The position numbers were made by a program, and so were the translations under genes. A stretch of 64,000 nucleotides of DNA from Exiguobacterium sibiricum 7-3 (lineage in GTDB: Bacteria; Bacillota; Bacilli; Exiguobacteriales; Exiguobacteriaceae): positions 509,971 to 573,970 of the forward strand of contig NZ_KK211190.1 in the NCBI RefSeq assembly GCF_000620865.1, written 5' to 3'. This document shows, piece by piece, positions 27,222-35,193 of this stretch (positions within the stretch are counted from its first letter, which is position 1; every line of letters starts with the position of its first letter). The notes below the pieces were generated by a model. The model was not told where the DNA came from. It was given only the letters and a program-made list of their open reading frames with translations, and made no database searches.

Positions 27222-27569
27222 TTACCGGTTGGCTGTCAATTGGCAGCCGGTCTGATCGGTAACGAGGACGTTCGTATTGAAATATTGACCGTCACTTTTT
27301 AAAATCAATGATTTTTTCTCTGCATTGTAGTCAAGTGTCATCTCCTGATCGAGAAAATGACTCGACCACCGTTTGACAAGGACGGGTCCGACATTTGAAT
27401 CAATCGTCATATCTTCATCCGTTGCGGCGGAGACGAGACGAATGCTGAAAATACCTGAGTTCCCGCATCCGCATCCTTCTGTATCGTAATACAGATGCAA
27501 TTGGCCTTCCGTATCACCACGTAATTGATCGATGCGATCAAGTGCAGCTTCTGTAAATGTAATCTGCAT
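27222..27569 (-). CDS. HesB/IscA-like iron-sulfur biogenesis-family protein (YqkB type)
   Basis: The 115-residue Fe-S_biosyn-domain protein has a CGCG segment (DTEGCGCGNSG) and one Cys near the C-terminus (QTGCQL). The canonical A-type carrier motif CxC near the end is not present, so it resembles the YqkB branch of unclear role rather than an IscA/SufA scaffold. The ATG at 27567-27569 is eight bases from AAAGGAG; a GTG three codons upstream overlaps that site. Likely cytoplasmic. It is followed by a terminator and preceded by the TspO-like gene on the same strand, 51 bases away. Confidence 0.78.
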   Translation of the reverse strand: MQITFTEAALDRIDQLRGDTEGQLHLYYDTEGCGCGNSGIFSIRLVSAATDEDMTIDSNVGPVLVKRWSSHFLDQEMTLDYNAEKKSLILKSDGQYFNTNVLVTDQTGCQLTANR

Positions 27570-27620
27570 AACATTCACTCCTTTGATACCAGTATACGAC
27601 GAATCAGGTAGAAAATAACG

Positions 27621-28349
27621 TTACTTGCTCAGTTGAACCTGACGACGCATCCGGACAAGCAAGAAGACATATCCGGCGAGCAGGACGACGACGCTTCCGA
27701 GGACAACCGTATCGACAAGTCCGTTGTCCGACTGGAAATTGATGGCGATATAAGCCCAAACGAAAACGAGTGGATAAATCGGATCGCGATTAGCGAACAT
27801 GAACAACAACGCCAAAATGACACCGACACCAAGCATGATCATCGTCCAGCCGGCATCTCCGATTCCAAGCCATGAGTTGATGTTTTCCGTATCGATGGTC
27901 AAGAAGATATTCGCAATCGTCGCAACCGAGACCCAGCCGAGATAAAGCGAAAACGGTAATTTAAAACGTAAAGCTTTTGTCTCGCGGTCGATTTTGGAGT
28001 AGATGACAATCAGGGAAATCAAAAGACCGACGATGACGACAACCGACAACGGAAACAGCTTGTATGAGAACGTAACGATCCAGCCAGCATTGAACAGACA
28101 GCTGATCAAGAACCACGGTCCGATTTTTTTAGCGATATCATGTTCCTTGAACTTCGGAATCGTCTGCATGATGAGCCAAACGAGTAAAACAAGATAGATG
28201 AGTCCCCAAATCGAGAACGCATAACCTGCGGGTTTAAAATAAGTGCTGATCGTATCCGAAATCCGTCCGGTTTTTCCGCCGTCCAGTGCATTGACGGCAA
28301 TCGTAAAGACAAAGCCAAGCCAATTGAGCCAAATCCATTTGTTTTTCAA
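27621..28349 (-). CDS. TspO/MBR-like tryptophan-rich membrane protein
   Basis: The 242-residue integral membrane protein has about seven spans and begins with KNKWIWLNWLGF. Motifs YAFSIWGLIYLVL, FNAGWIVTFSYKLFPLS and LYLGWVSVATIANI are typical of the extended, TspO-related family in Bacillales. Its ligand is unknown; TspO proteins bind porphyrins and related compounds. The TTG start at 28347-28349 uses an AAAGGAGG site that is buried in a perfect 12-bp hairpin. It lies downstream of degV on the same strand. Confidence 0.75.
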   Translation of the reverse strand: MKNKWIWLNWLGFVFTIAVNALDGGKTGRISDTISTYFKPAGYAFSIWGLIYLVLLVWLIMQTIPKFKEHDIAKKIGPWFLISCLFNAGWIVTFSYKLFPLSVVVIVGLLISLIVIYSKIDRETKALRFKLPFSLYLGWVSVATIANIFLTIDTENINSWLGIGDAGWTMIMLGVGVILALLFMFANRDPIYPLVFVWAYIAINFQSDNGLVDTVVLGSVVVLLAGYVFLLVRMRRQVQLSK

Positions 28350-28350
28350 T

Positions 28351-28383
28351 ACAAAAACCTCCTTTAATCTCTAAAGGAGGTTT
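28351..28383 (-). promoter_or_regulatory. Hairpin sequestering the Shine-Dalgarno of the TspO-like gene
   Basis: On the minus strand AAACCTCCTTTA (28383-28372) and TAAAGGAGGTTT (28366-28355) form a perfect 12-bp stem with loop GAGAT, followed by TTTTTGT and the TTG start. The right arm is the only ribosome site. The element can act as degV terminator, as a translational off switch, or both. Confidence 0.8.
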
Positions 28384-28408
28384 ACCCGGATTGTCGACTC
28401 TTTAGACA

Positions 28409-29254
28409 TCAGCGTCGGCTCGTCGGGTTTAAGAAGGACATCCCGATGGCTGGATTACCTGTATGCGAGCCGAGAACAGGCGTTAAGTTATCGATGCGAA
28501 CTGTGACATCGAACCGCTTTTCGAGATTCATTTTCCATTCGAGTGCCAAATCGTAAGCAGTCGCGTGGAACAACGAGACATCGGTGACCGTTCCACTCTC
28601 AAGCATTTCAACGAGGTGGTCAAAAATCTTGGCATGGGCTTTTTTGAAGGTTCGAACCGTCTGATACGGAACGATTTTGCCATCTTCAAAATGAAACAGC
28701 GGACGCAACTGAAGTAAATTACCGACAAATGCCTTCGTCGAGGAAATCCGTCCGCCTGCCTGCAACTGATCGAGGTTCGCGACAGTGAACTCGATGTGAT
28801 GGTCGAAGCGGCGCTCTAGAATATACTGCTCGATTTCTTCGACCGGCATCCCGTCTGCTGCCAGTTGCATCGCTTCCGCAAGCAATTGGCCTGCCGGATA
28901 GATGCCGCATCGGGAATCGATCGCAATCAAACGGAAGCCGGCAATTTCAGCACCTTGAACAGAAGCGTTATACGTGCCGCTCAGCTCGCTTGAAAGATGG
29001 ATGGCAAAGCCGACATCATACTGTTCTTTTAACCGCTCATAGTGCTCAGTGAACGTACCGATGGACGGTTGACTGGTCGTGACCTTATGTTTCGCATCAA
29101 TCCATTGATAGACGGTCTCGGCCTGGACATTGACACCGTCCGTAAAACTTTCGCCATCTTTCATGACGAGAAGAGGGACGACAGTCAAGTCTTCGTGCTG
29201 AGAAATCGAATCGGGTAAAATCGTCGTGCTATCTGTAATCCATGCAATCTTCAT
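28409..29254 (-). CDS. DegV-family fatty-acid-binding protein
   Basis: The 281-residue protein starts with IAWITDSTTILP and contains TSQPSIGTF, IHLSSELSGTYNAS and AIDSRCGIYPAGQLL, the DegV-fold fatty-acid site motifs. GxGGRISSTKAFVGNLLQLRP (as QAGGRISS) and a C-terminal HTGNPAIG follow. DegV proteins bind acyl chains and in several Firmicutes act as FakB subunits for fatty-acid kinase. AAGGAGG precedes the ATG. It is possibly co-transcribed with the TspO-like gene through the hairpin described there. Confidence 0.9.
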   Translation of the reverse strand: MKIAWITDSTTILPDSISQHEDLTVVPLLVMKDGESFTDGVNVQAETVYQWIDAKHKVTTSQPSIGTFTEHYERLKEQYDVGFAIHLSSELSGTYNASVQGAEIAGFRLIAIDSRCGIYPAGQLLAEAMQLAADGMPVEEIEQYILERRFDHHIEFTVANLDQLQAGGRISSTKAFVGNLLQLRPLFHFEDGKIVPYQTVRTFKKAHAKIFDHLVEMLESGTVTDVSLFHATAYDLALEWKMNLEKRFDVTVRIDNLTPVLGSHTGNPAIGMSFLNPTSRR

Positions 29255-29295
29255 GCTGTTTCCTCCTTATTTTAGTACCTGATATTAATTGTAGG

Positions 29296-29309
29296 TGTAA
29301 GCGTTATCG
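29296..29309. promoter_or_regulatory. Near-consensus cre site between degV and the pot operon
   Basis: TGTAAGCGTTATCG differs from the CcpA-site consensus only at the last base. It lies about 42 bp upstream of the degV start and 36 bp upstream of the pot promoter -35. Confidence 0.4.
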
Positions 29310-29345
29310 CTGTCAAATGAACCTTTAAAAGTTCAAACATTTTAG

Positions 29346-29373
29346 TTGATTAACTGACCCAATACGCTATAAT
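29346..29373 (+). promoter_or_regulatory. Promoter of the XRE-cupin regulator/potABCD operon
   Basis: TTGATT (29346-29351), a 16-base spacer and a perfect TATAAT (29368-29373). A 67-base leader follows before the TTG start. Confidence 0.7.
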
Positions 29374-29439
29374 CGGTACGTGATTAGTAAACTTGAAGTC
29401 GTCTTATACTAAACTGTTATACAAAAAGGAGGGCGTGGA

Positions 29440-29985
29440 TTGCGGACGATCGGAAACAAAATTAAAAATCTGCGTCTTCAAAAAGGCTTAACGCAAGAGG
29501 AGCTTGGGGAGCGAACGGATTTAAGTAAAGGTTACATCTCGCAAATCGAACGCGAAATCAGTTCGCCGTCGATTGAGACGCTGTTCAGTCTGCTTGAAGT
29601 ACTCGGTATCTCGGCAAAAGATTTTTTTGACGAGGATACGTTGAATCAAAAGGTGGTTTATTCGCAAAAGGACGTCACGCGGTATGAGGACTTGGAACAA
29701 GGGTATCATGTGACATGGCTGATTCCGGAATCGAATGAAAAGGAAATGGAGCCCGTCTTGTTGCACTTGGCACCGGGCGGACATTTTAAAGCATACGAAC
29801 CGTCCGGGTCGGAAACGTTCGTGTATGTACTCGAAGGATCGGTCACGTTGCGGCTTGGTCGGGAATCATTCGTGGCAACGCAAGGCGAGACACTCTATTA
29901 TAAAGCTTCAGAAATTCATCAACTACGAAATGATTCAAAGGCAGAAACGAGAGTACTCGTGACAGCCACGGATTCGTATTTATAA
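29440..29985 (+). CDS. XRE-family regulator with cupin domain (PuuR-like), pot operon
   Basis: The 181-residue transcription regulator has an N-terminal XRE helix-turn-helix (LRLQKGLTQEELGERT, LSKGYISQIER) and a C-terminal cupin sensor (residues about 100-180; GGHFKAYEPSGSETFVYVLEG). The TTG start has AGGAGG at normal spacing. It is the first gene of the polyamine transporter operon, 13 bases before potA, and probably senses putrescine or spermidine and represses this promoter, as PuuR does in Escherichia coli; the ligand is inferred from context. Confidence 0.88.
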   Translation: MRTIGNKIKNLRLQKGLTQEELGERTDLSKGYISQIEREISSPSIETLFSLLEVLGISAKDFFDEDTLNQKVVYSQKDVTRYEDLEQGYHVTWLIPESNEKEMEPVLLHLAPGGHFKAYEPSGSETFVYVLEGSVTLRLGRESFVATQGETLYYKASEIHQLRNDSKAETRVLVTATDSYL

Positions 29986-29998
29986 GGAGGAATAAGAT

Positions 29999-31096
29999 TT
30001 GGCAGACAACAATACGATCATTCAATTTACAGACGTGACGAAACGTTTTGACGATCAGACGGTTCTGGAACGAGTCAGTTTTGAAATCGAACGGGGAAAA
30101 TTTTACACGTTGCTCGGACCGTCCGGTTGCGGGAAGACGACGGTCTTACGGCTGATTGCCGGATTCACTGAGGCGACAGAAGGCGATATCCTGTTTAACG
30201 GAAAACGGATCAACGATGTTCCCGCCAACAAACGGCAAGTCAACACGGTCTTTCAGGATTATGCCTTGTTCCCGCACCTCAACGTCTTTGAGAACATCGC
30301 CTTCGGGTTACGGATTAAAAAGATGAAGGAAGCGGAAATCAAGACGCGTGTGCTCGATGCGCTGAAGTTCGTCAACTTATCAGGCTACGAGAACCGTGAA
30401 ATCACGGAGATGTCAGGCGGACAACGCCAGCGTGTCGCGATTGCCCGGGCCATCGTCAACGAACCGGAAGTCATCTTACTGGATGAACCGTTATCGGCAC
30501 TCGATTTAAAACTCCGGACAGAAATGCAGTATGAGCTGCGTGATTTACAACGGCGTCTCGGCATCACATTCATCTTCGTCACTCACGATCAGGAAGAAGC
30601 ACTCGCGATGTCGGACGAAATCTTTGTCCTCAATCATGGTCTGATTCAACAATCCGGTACACCGACGGATATTTATGATGAGCCGATCAACCGCTTCGTC
30701 GCCGACTTCATCGGGGAGTCGAATATCATCCCGGGACGAATGTTGATGGATTACCGCGTCTCATTCGCTGAAAAAGAATTTGAGTGTGTCGACCGTGGTC
30801 TCGAATTAAATGAACCGGTTGAAATCGTCATCCGTCCGGAAGACTTGGAAATTACGAGTGTCGCGCAAGGCAAGCTGCGTGTGACGGTCGATTCGCAGTT
30901 GTTCCGCGGCGTACATTATGAGATTGCCTGCATGGATGAAGTCGGAAACGAATGGCTCGTCCACAGTACGAAAAAAGCGACGGTCGGTGAACAGATCGGC
31001 TTGACGTTTGATCCGGAAGCGATTCATGTCATGCGTCTGAATGAGACGGAAGAGGAATTTGATAAACGACTTGAATCATATGACGGGGTGCTGTGA
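29999..31096 (+). CDS. potA: Spermidine/putrescine ABC transporter ATP-binding protein
   Basis: The 365-residue ATPase has Walker [10 protein letters not shown], signature MSGGQRQR and Walker [13 protein letters not shown], then a C-terminal TOBE-like regulatory domain (VIRPEDLEI onward). The TTG start follows AAGGAGG at good spacing. Its stop overlaps the potB start (TGATG). It energises polyamine import with PotB, PotC and PotD. Confidence 0.95.
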   Translation: MADNNTIIQFTDVTKRFDDQTVLERVSFEIERGKFYTLLGPSGCGKTTVLRLIAGFTEATEGDILFNGKRINDVPANKRQVNTVFQDYALFPHLNVFENIAFGLRIKKMKEAEIKTRVLDALKFVNLSGYENREITEMSGGQRQRVAIARAIVNEPEVILLDEPLSALDLKLRTEMQYELRDLQRRLGITFIFVTHDQEEALAMSDEIFVLNHGLIQQSGTPTDIYDEPINRFVADFIGESNIIPGRMLMDYRVSFAEKEFECVDRGLELNEPVEIVIRPEDLEITSVAQGKLRVTVDSQLFRGVHYEIACMDEVGNEWLVHSTKKATVGEQIGLTFDPEAIHVMRLNETEEEFDKRLESYDGVL

Positions 31097-31902
31097 TGCA
31101 GAAGACACGCAACTGGTACCTGATTCCGTATAGTTTTTGGATTGCGTTGTTCGTCATCGCACCAATCGTTCTGGTCGTCTATTATTCGTTCCTTGATCTC
31201 GAAGGGCACTTCTCGCTCGTTAACTATCAGAAGTTCTTTACATCGACGTATTTGACGATGACGCTCAGCTCGTTTTGGTATGCCTTTTTGATCACGTTGT
31301 TTTCACTCGCCATCGGTTATCCGACAGCTTATCTGTTAACGAAAACAAAGCACAAACAATTGTGGTTGCTACTGATCATCTTACCGACATGGATCAACTT
31401 ACTGTTGAAAGCATATGCGTTCATCGGTCTGTTCAGCACATACGGATGGGCGAACCAGACGCTTGAAGCGATCGGAATCGGCCGGAAACAGATTTTGTTC
31501 ACGGACTTCAGTTTCGTGTTCGTTTCCGTCTATATCTTTATTCCGTTCATGATCTTACCAATCTTTAATGCGATTGAAAAACTGAACCCATCGCTCGTCT
31601 TTGCAGCCCGTGATCTCGGGGCGTCGAATTTCATGACGTTCCGTCGTGTCGTCTTTCCGTTGACGCTGGACGGGGTGAAGTCGGGCTGCCAACTCGTTTT
31701 CATTCCGGCGCTGTCGTTATTCATGATTACGCGTCTGATTGCCGGGAACCGGGTCATCACACTCGGAACAGCGATTGAACAACAGTTTCTTGTCACGCAG
31801 AACTGGGGCATGGGCGCGACGATTGCCGTCTTCCTGATTATTGCGATGGCCATCATTCTGGCATTGACGAGTACGAAACGGAAGAAAGGAGCGACGACAT
31901 GA
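31096..31902 (+). CDS. potB: Spermidine/putrescine ABC transporter permease
   Basis: The 268-residue permease has six predicted spans and a coupling loop ARDLGASNFMTFRRVVFPLT. Its ATG at 31096 overlaps the potA stop; an in-frame GTG one codon earlier is less likely. The end overlaps potC by four bases. It forms the channel with PotC. Confidence 0.94.
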   Translation: MQKTRNWYLIPYSFWIALFVIAPIVLVVYYSFLDLEGHFSLVNYQKFFTSTYLTMTLSSFWYAFLITLFSLAIGYPTAYLLTKTKHKQLWLLLIILPTWINLLLKAYAFIGLFSTYGWANQTLEAIGIGRKQILFTDFSFVFVSVYIFIPFMILPIFNAIEKLNPSLVFAARDLGASNFMTFRRVVFPLTLDGVKSGCQLVFIPALSLFMITRLIAGNRVITLGTAIEQQFLVTQNWGMGATIAVFLIIAMAIILALTSTKRKKGATT

Positions 31903-32702
31903 TGAAACGATTAAAATTAGCGAATCTGTACTTGATCGGTGTCTTCATCATCTTGTACGCACCGATTCTCTATCTGGCCTTCTACTCGTTTAACAGTGCC
32001 GATAACATGACGAACTTTGATTCCTTTACGTGGGATTGGTACAAGGAAGTCTTTCAGGATTCCCGACTCTTGATTATCGTTTTAAACACGCTGGTCATCG
32101 CACTTCTGTCTGCAGCGATTTCGACGATCATCGGTGTCCTCGGGGCCATCGGGATCCAGGCGGTCCGGAAAAAGCGGATCGAGACGTCGCTGTTGACCCT
32201 CAACAGCATCCTGATCGTCAGTCCCGATGTCATCATCGGTGCATCGTTCCTGATTTTCTTTACGATGCTCGGCATTAAGCTCGGCTTTACGTCTGTCCTG
32301 TTGTCACACATCGCGTTTTCTGTCCCGATCGTCGTCATTCTAGTCCTGCCGAAACTGCAGGAGATGAGTCCGACACTCGTCGATGCGGCCCGTGACCTCG
32401 GTGCAAGCCGACTCGATGTCCTGACGAAAGTCATCTTGCCGTACATCACACCCGGTATCTTTGCCGGTTTCTTTACGGCATTGACGTATTCACTGGATGA
32501 TTTCGCCGTAACGTTTTTCGTCACGGGAAATGGATTCACGACGTTGTCCGTTGAAATCTATTCACTCGCGCGTCAAGGAATCTCGATGAAAATCAATGCC
32601 TTGTCGACCGTGATTTTCCTGTTTACGTTCTTACTCGTCATCGGCTACTACTTCCTGAACCAGCGTTCTGCGATGAAGTTGTCCCGACCGGAGGTGAAAT
32701 GA
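31899..32702 (+). CDS. potC: Spermidine/putrescine ABC transporter permease
   Basis: The 267-residue second permease has six predicted spans and the EAA-type loop ARDLGASRLDVLTKVILPYI. Family text such as NSADNMTNFDSFTWDWY near residue 40 and YSLDDFAVTFFVTG near the C-terminus is typical of PotC. AAAGGA lies eight bases before the ATG, and the gene overlaps potB by four bases. Confidence 0.94.
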   Translation: MMKRLKLANLYLIGVFIILYAPILYLAFYSFNSADNMTNFDSFTWDWYKEVFQDSRLLIIVLNTLVIALLSAAISTIIGVLGAIGIQAVRKKRIETSLLTLNSILIVSPDVIIGASFLIFFTMLGIKLGFTSVLLSHIAFSVPIVVILVLPKLQEMSPTLVDAARDLGASRLDVLTKVILPYITPGIFAGFFTALTYSLDDFAVTFFVTGNGFTTLSVEIYSLARQGISMKINALSTVIFLFTFLLVIGYYFLNQRSAMKLSRPEVK

Positions 32703-32705
32703 TCG

Positions 32706-33779
32706 ATGAAAAAGCTCATTCAATTATTTGTCGCGATTTTTTTAATATCCGGCATCATCCTGTTTGCTTTGAACCGGTTGAATGCGACACAAGGTTACTC
32801 AGGAAAAAACGTCTTGAACATCTATAACTGGGGCGATTACATCGATCCGGAACTGATTGACCAGTTCGAAAAAGAGTCCGGCATCAAAGTCGTCTATCAG
32901 ACGTTTGATTCGAACGAAGCAATGCTGACGAAAATCGAACAAGGGGGCACGACGTATGATATCGCGGTCCCGTCCGATTATGCGATTGCGAAGATGATCG
33001 AAGAAAAGTTAGTCTTACCGATTGATCAGAAAAAAGTCCCGAACTTAAAAAATATCGATCCACGGTTCCTTGATTTATCGTTTGATCCGGGCAACCGGTA
33101 CTCGATTCCTTATTTTTGGGGAACGGTCGGGATCGTCTACAATCAAAAGTTGATTGACGGGAAAGAACCGACCAGTTGGAAAGACCTGTGGGATCCGGCA
33201 CTGAAAAATCAAATCCTTCTCGCGGACGGAGCACGTGAAGTGATGGGGATGAGCCTGAACAGTCTCGGTTACTCACTCAACGAGACGGACGAAACCAAGC
33301 TGCAGGAAGCGAAAGCGAACCTGATGGAGTTGACACCAAACGTCAAGGCCATCGTCGGGGATGAAATCAAGTTGTTGCTCGCGAACGAAGAAGCAGGGAT
33401 TGGTGTCGTCTGGTCCGGTGATGCGAATGAAATCATGAGTGAAAATGAAAATTTGAACTATGTGATTCCAAAGGAAGGATCAAACGTCTGGTTCGATAAC
33501 ATCGTCATTCCGAAAACGGCTAAAAACGTAAAAGGTGCCCATGAATTCATCAACTTCATGTTGGATCCGAAAAATGCCGCCAAAAATGCGGATTATGTCG
33601 GATACTCGACGCCAAACGAAGCAGCTTTAAAATTGCTTGATCGTGACGTGCGGGAAGACAAACGCTTTTATCCGGATAAACAGGTGACAGATACACTTGA
33701 AGTATATGAAAACTTAGGTAAGGAAATGCTTGCTCATTATAACGAACTATTTTTAGAGTTCAAAATGCATAAGAAATAA
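32706..33779 (+). CDS. potD: Spermidine/putrescine-binding protein, N-terminally anchored
   Basis: The 357-residue periplasmic-type binding protein has NIYNWGDYIDPELIDQFEKE, VPSDYAIAKM, WGTVGIVYN and WSGDANEIM, the PotD ligand-site regions. The N-terminus is a hydrophobic segment (about 4-24) with no lipobox cysteine, so it probably stays anchored by an uncleaved signal segment or is released, rather than lipidated. GAGGTG precedes the ATG. It is the last gene of the operon; no strong T-run terminator was noted beyond TTGTTGTCC/GGGCAATAA with a T run (33786-33818). Confidence 0.92.
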   Translation: MKKLIQLFVAIFLISGIILFALNRLNATQGYSGKNVLNIYNWGDYIDPELIDQFEKESGIKVVYQTFDSNEAMLTKIEQGGTTYDIAVPSDYAIAKMIEEKLVLPIDQKKVPNLKNIDPRFLDLSFDPGNRYSIPYFWGTVGIVYNQKLIDGKEPTSWKDLWDPALKNQILLADGAREVMGMSLNSLGYSLNETDETKLQEAKANLMELTPNVKAIVGDEIKLLLANEEAGIGVVWSGDANEIMSENENLNYVIPKEGSNVWFDNIVIPKTAKNVKGAHEFINFMLDPKNAAKNADYVGYSTPNEAALKLLDRDVREDKRFYPDKQVTDTLEVYENLGKEMLAHYNELFLEFKMHKK

Positions 33780-33785
33780 CAAGAA

Positions 33786-33820
33786 AAGTTGTTGTCCGAA
33801 TGGGCAATAACTTTTTTTTA
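33786..33820 (+). terminator. Probable terminator of the pot operon
   Basis: GTTGTCC pairs imperfectly with GGGCAATAAC across a short loop, followed by a run of eight T. The stem is modest. Confidence 0.55.
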
Positions 33821-33913
33821 AAATATTTTTTGAAGAAATGTATCTAAAGTGAATATTATTTCGAAAATGGGGGAATGAGATAATTATCAAAGCATTTCAA
33901 GGGGGAGCACATC

Positions 33914-34423
33914 ATGAAACAAATTTTTGGACTTATCTTAACTGCTGCACTTACCATGAGCCTCGTCTCTGGTCCTTCATATAATCAATCTGTCGAGGCG
34001 GCGAAGCCGACGGATATCGATTGGCTGAAACAGGTCAAGACGACTGCGGCAACAGCTAAATCGATTGATGGAAAAGTCACATTGGAAAAAACAACATTGG
34101 CGCAAGTACATACTGTGTACAAAGGGGAAAAGAATTCAACATGGTGCCAAAGCGGTAAAGGATTGGTCACACCAAACAAAGCCGTTCATTATTGCTCAAC
34201 ATTCGGTGTGCCTGACCGCAAAGCGAAAGTTTCGGCTATCGTGTACAGCCCTAAAATGATTGACCGGACGATTACAGTCAAAGAAGTCAAAAAAGCGTAC
34301 TCGACTGCGAAGCTCGACAAAACGTTTAACTTGATGACCGTTTCGACAAAAGAGGTCAACATTTATCTAAATTTAAATTCTGACCGTACACAAGTCATGT
34401 CAATTCTAGTAAAATATAACTAA
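33914..34423 (+). CDS. Secreted protein of unknown function with two cysteines
   Basis: The 169-residue exported protein has a signal peptide (cleavage plausible after SVEAA near residue 29) and a basic mature part. Two cysteines (NSTWCQSGKG and VHYCSTFG) about 16 residues apart could form a disulfide. Beta-rich segments such as KVSAIVYSP and VNIYLNLN follow. AAGGGGG precedes the ATG. I do not recognise the family. It stands alone between the pot operon and yktB, with a terminator behind it. Confidence 0.75.
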   Translation: MKQIFGLILTAALTMSLVSGPSYNQSVEAAKPTDIDWLKQVKTTAATAKSIDGKVTLEKTTLAQVHTVYKGEKNSTWCQSGKGLVTPNKAVHYCSTFGVPDRKAKVSAIVYSPKMIDRTITVKEVKKAYSTAKLDKTFNLMTVSTKEVNIYLNLNSDRTQVMSILVKYN

Positions 34424-34428
34424 CGAAC

Positions 34429-34458
34429 AAAGGATGACCTTTTAGGCCATCCTTTTTA
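34429..34458. terminator. Bidirectional terminator between the secreted protein and yktB
   Basis: AAAGGATG and CATCCTTT arms with an inner CC/GG pair and T run on the plus strand. It reaches the yktB stop codon on the other strand. Confidence 0.82.
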
Positions 34459-35064
34459 TTTAATCTTTTTATAGATTGGGACGAGTTGTTCGTAGGTATT
34501 TCGAATCATCTGGACTAGGTCATCATGTGACATCGCACTGACTTGATCTGCCGAGATATGGCGACCCACTAAAAACTCTGCCTTTTTTACATCCCGGAAG
34601 CGGACAAGGCCTTGCTCGAGCGTCGTCTCATCAATCGGCTGTGCGTCCTTTTTCATATGATCATAGGAAATGACGAAGTCAGACGGGAGCGCATGCAGGA
34701 GTTGTTGCTGTTCCAACAACTTAGTAGCGTACTGTGATTTGTTCGGAAGCTCGTAAATGTAGGCTAACCAGATGAATAAGTGGTCATCGAACAGACCGAC
34801 TTGAAAATGAGGATGTTTTTTATACCCTCTTTTGTTAGGGGAAAAGGCCATCCACGTATCGTTGGGTGGGTTTACTTTCCGACGTGCATGTTGTGCAATA
34901 TGCACGTACATATCTTCCGCAAGATGAACGGTTAAATCAGGAGCAACGTCTTGGCCGATCTGTCTGAAGACGGGCTGTATCCGTTCCCGAATCGCCTCCA
35001 TCCGTTGTTCCAGTCCATCGATTTGAAACGCATTGAATGCTTCTTCTGTAAATTGATTAGTCAC
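34456..35064 (-). CDS. yktB: DUF1054-family protein YktB
   Basis: The 202-residue cytoplasmic protein of the Firmicute-specific DUF1054 family shows HIAQHARRKVNPPNDTWMAF, KRGYKKHPHFQVGLFDDHLF and the C-terminal RHIS segment. The GTG start at 35062-35064 has GAGGTG at eight bases. Function is not established; the fold of the Bacillus family member is known from structural genomics. It is monocistronic. Confidence 0.88.
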   Translation of the reverse strand: MTNQFTEEAFNAFQIDGLEQRMEAIRERIQPVFRQIGQDVAPDLTVHLAEDMYVHIAQHARRKVNPPNDTWMAFSPNKRGYKKHPHFQVGLFDDHLFIWLAYIYELPNKSQYATKLLEQQQLLHALPSDFVISYDHMKKDAQPIDETTLEQGLVRFRDVKKAEFLVGRHISADQVSAMSHDDLVQMIRNTYEQLVPIYKKIK

Positions 35065-35193
35065 TGAATGATCACCTCTACTGTCAGTGTATCAAATTAG
35101 CACGTTAAGAATAGACTTCCATGCTCAGGTAAGGAATAATAAAATTGTGTTTTCCATTTATATACAAAAATGTTTTGGGAAGGGGAAGTCAAC

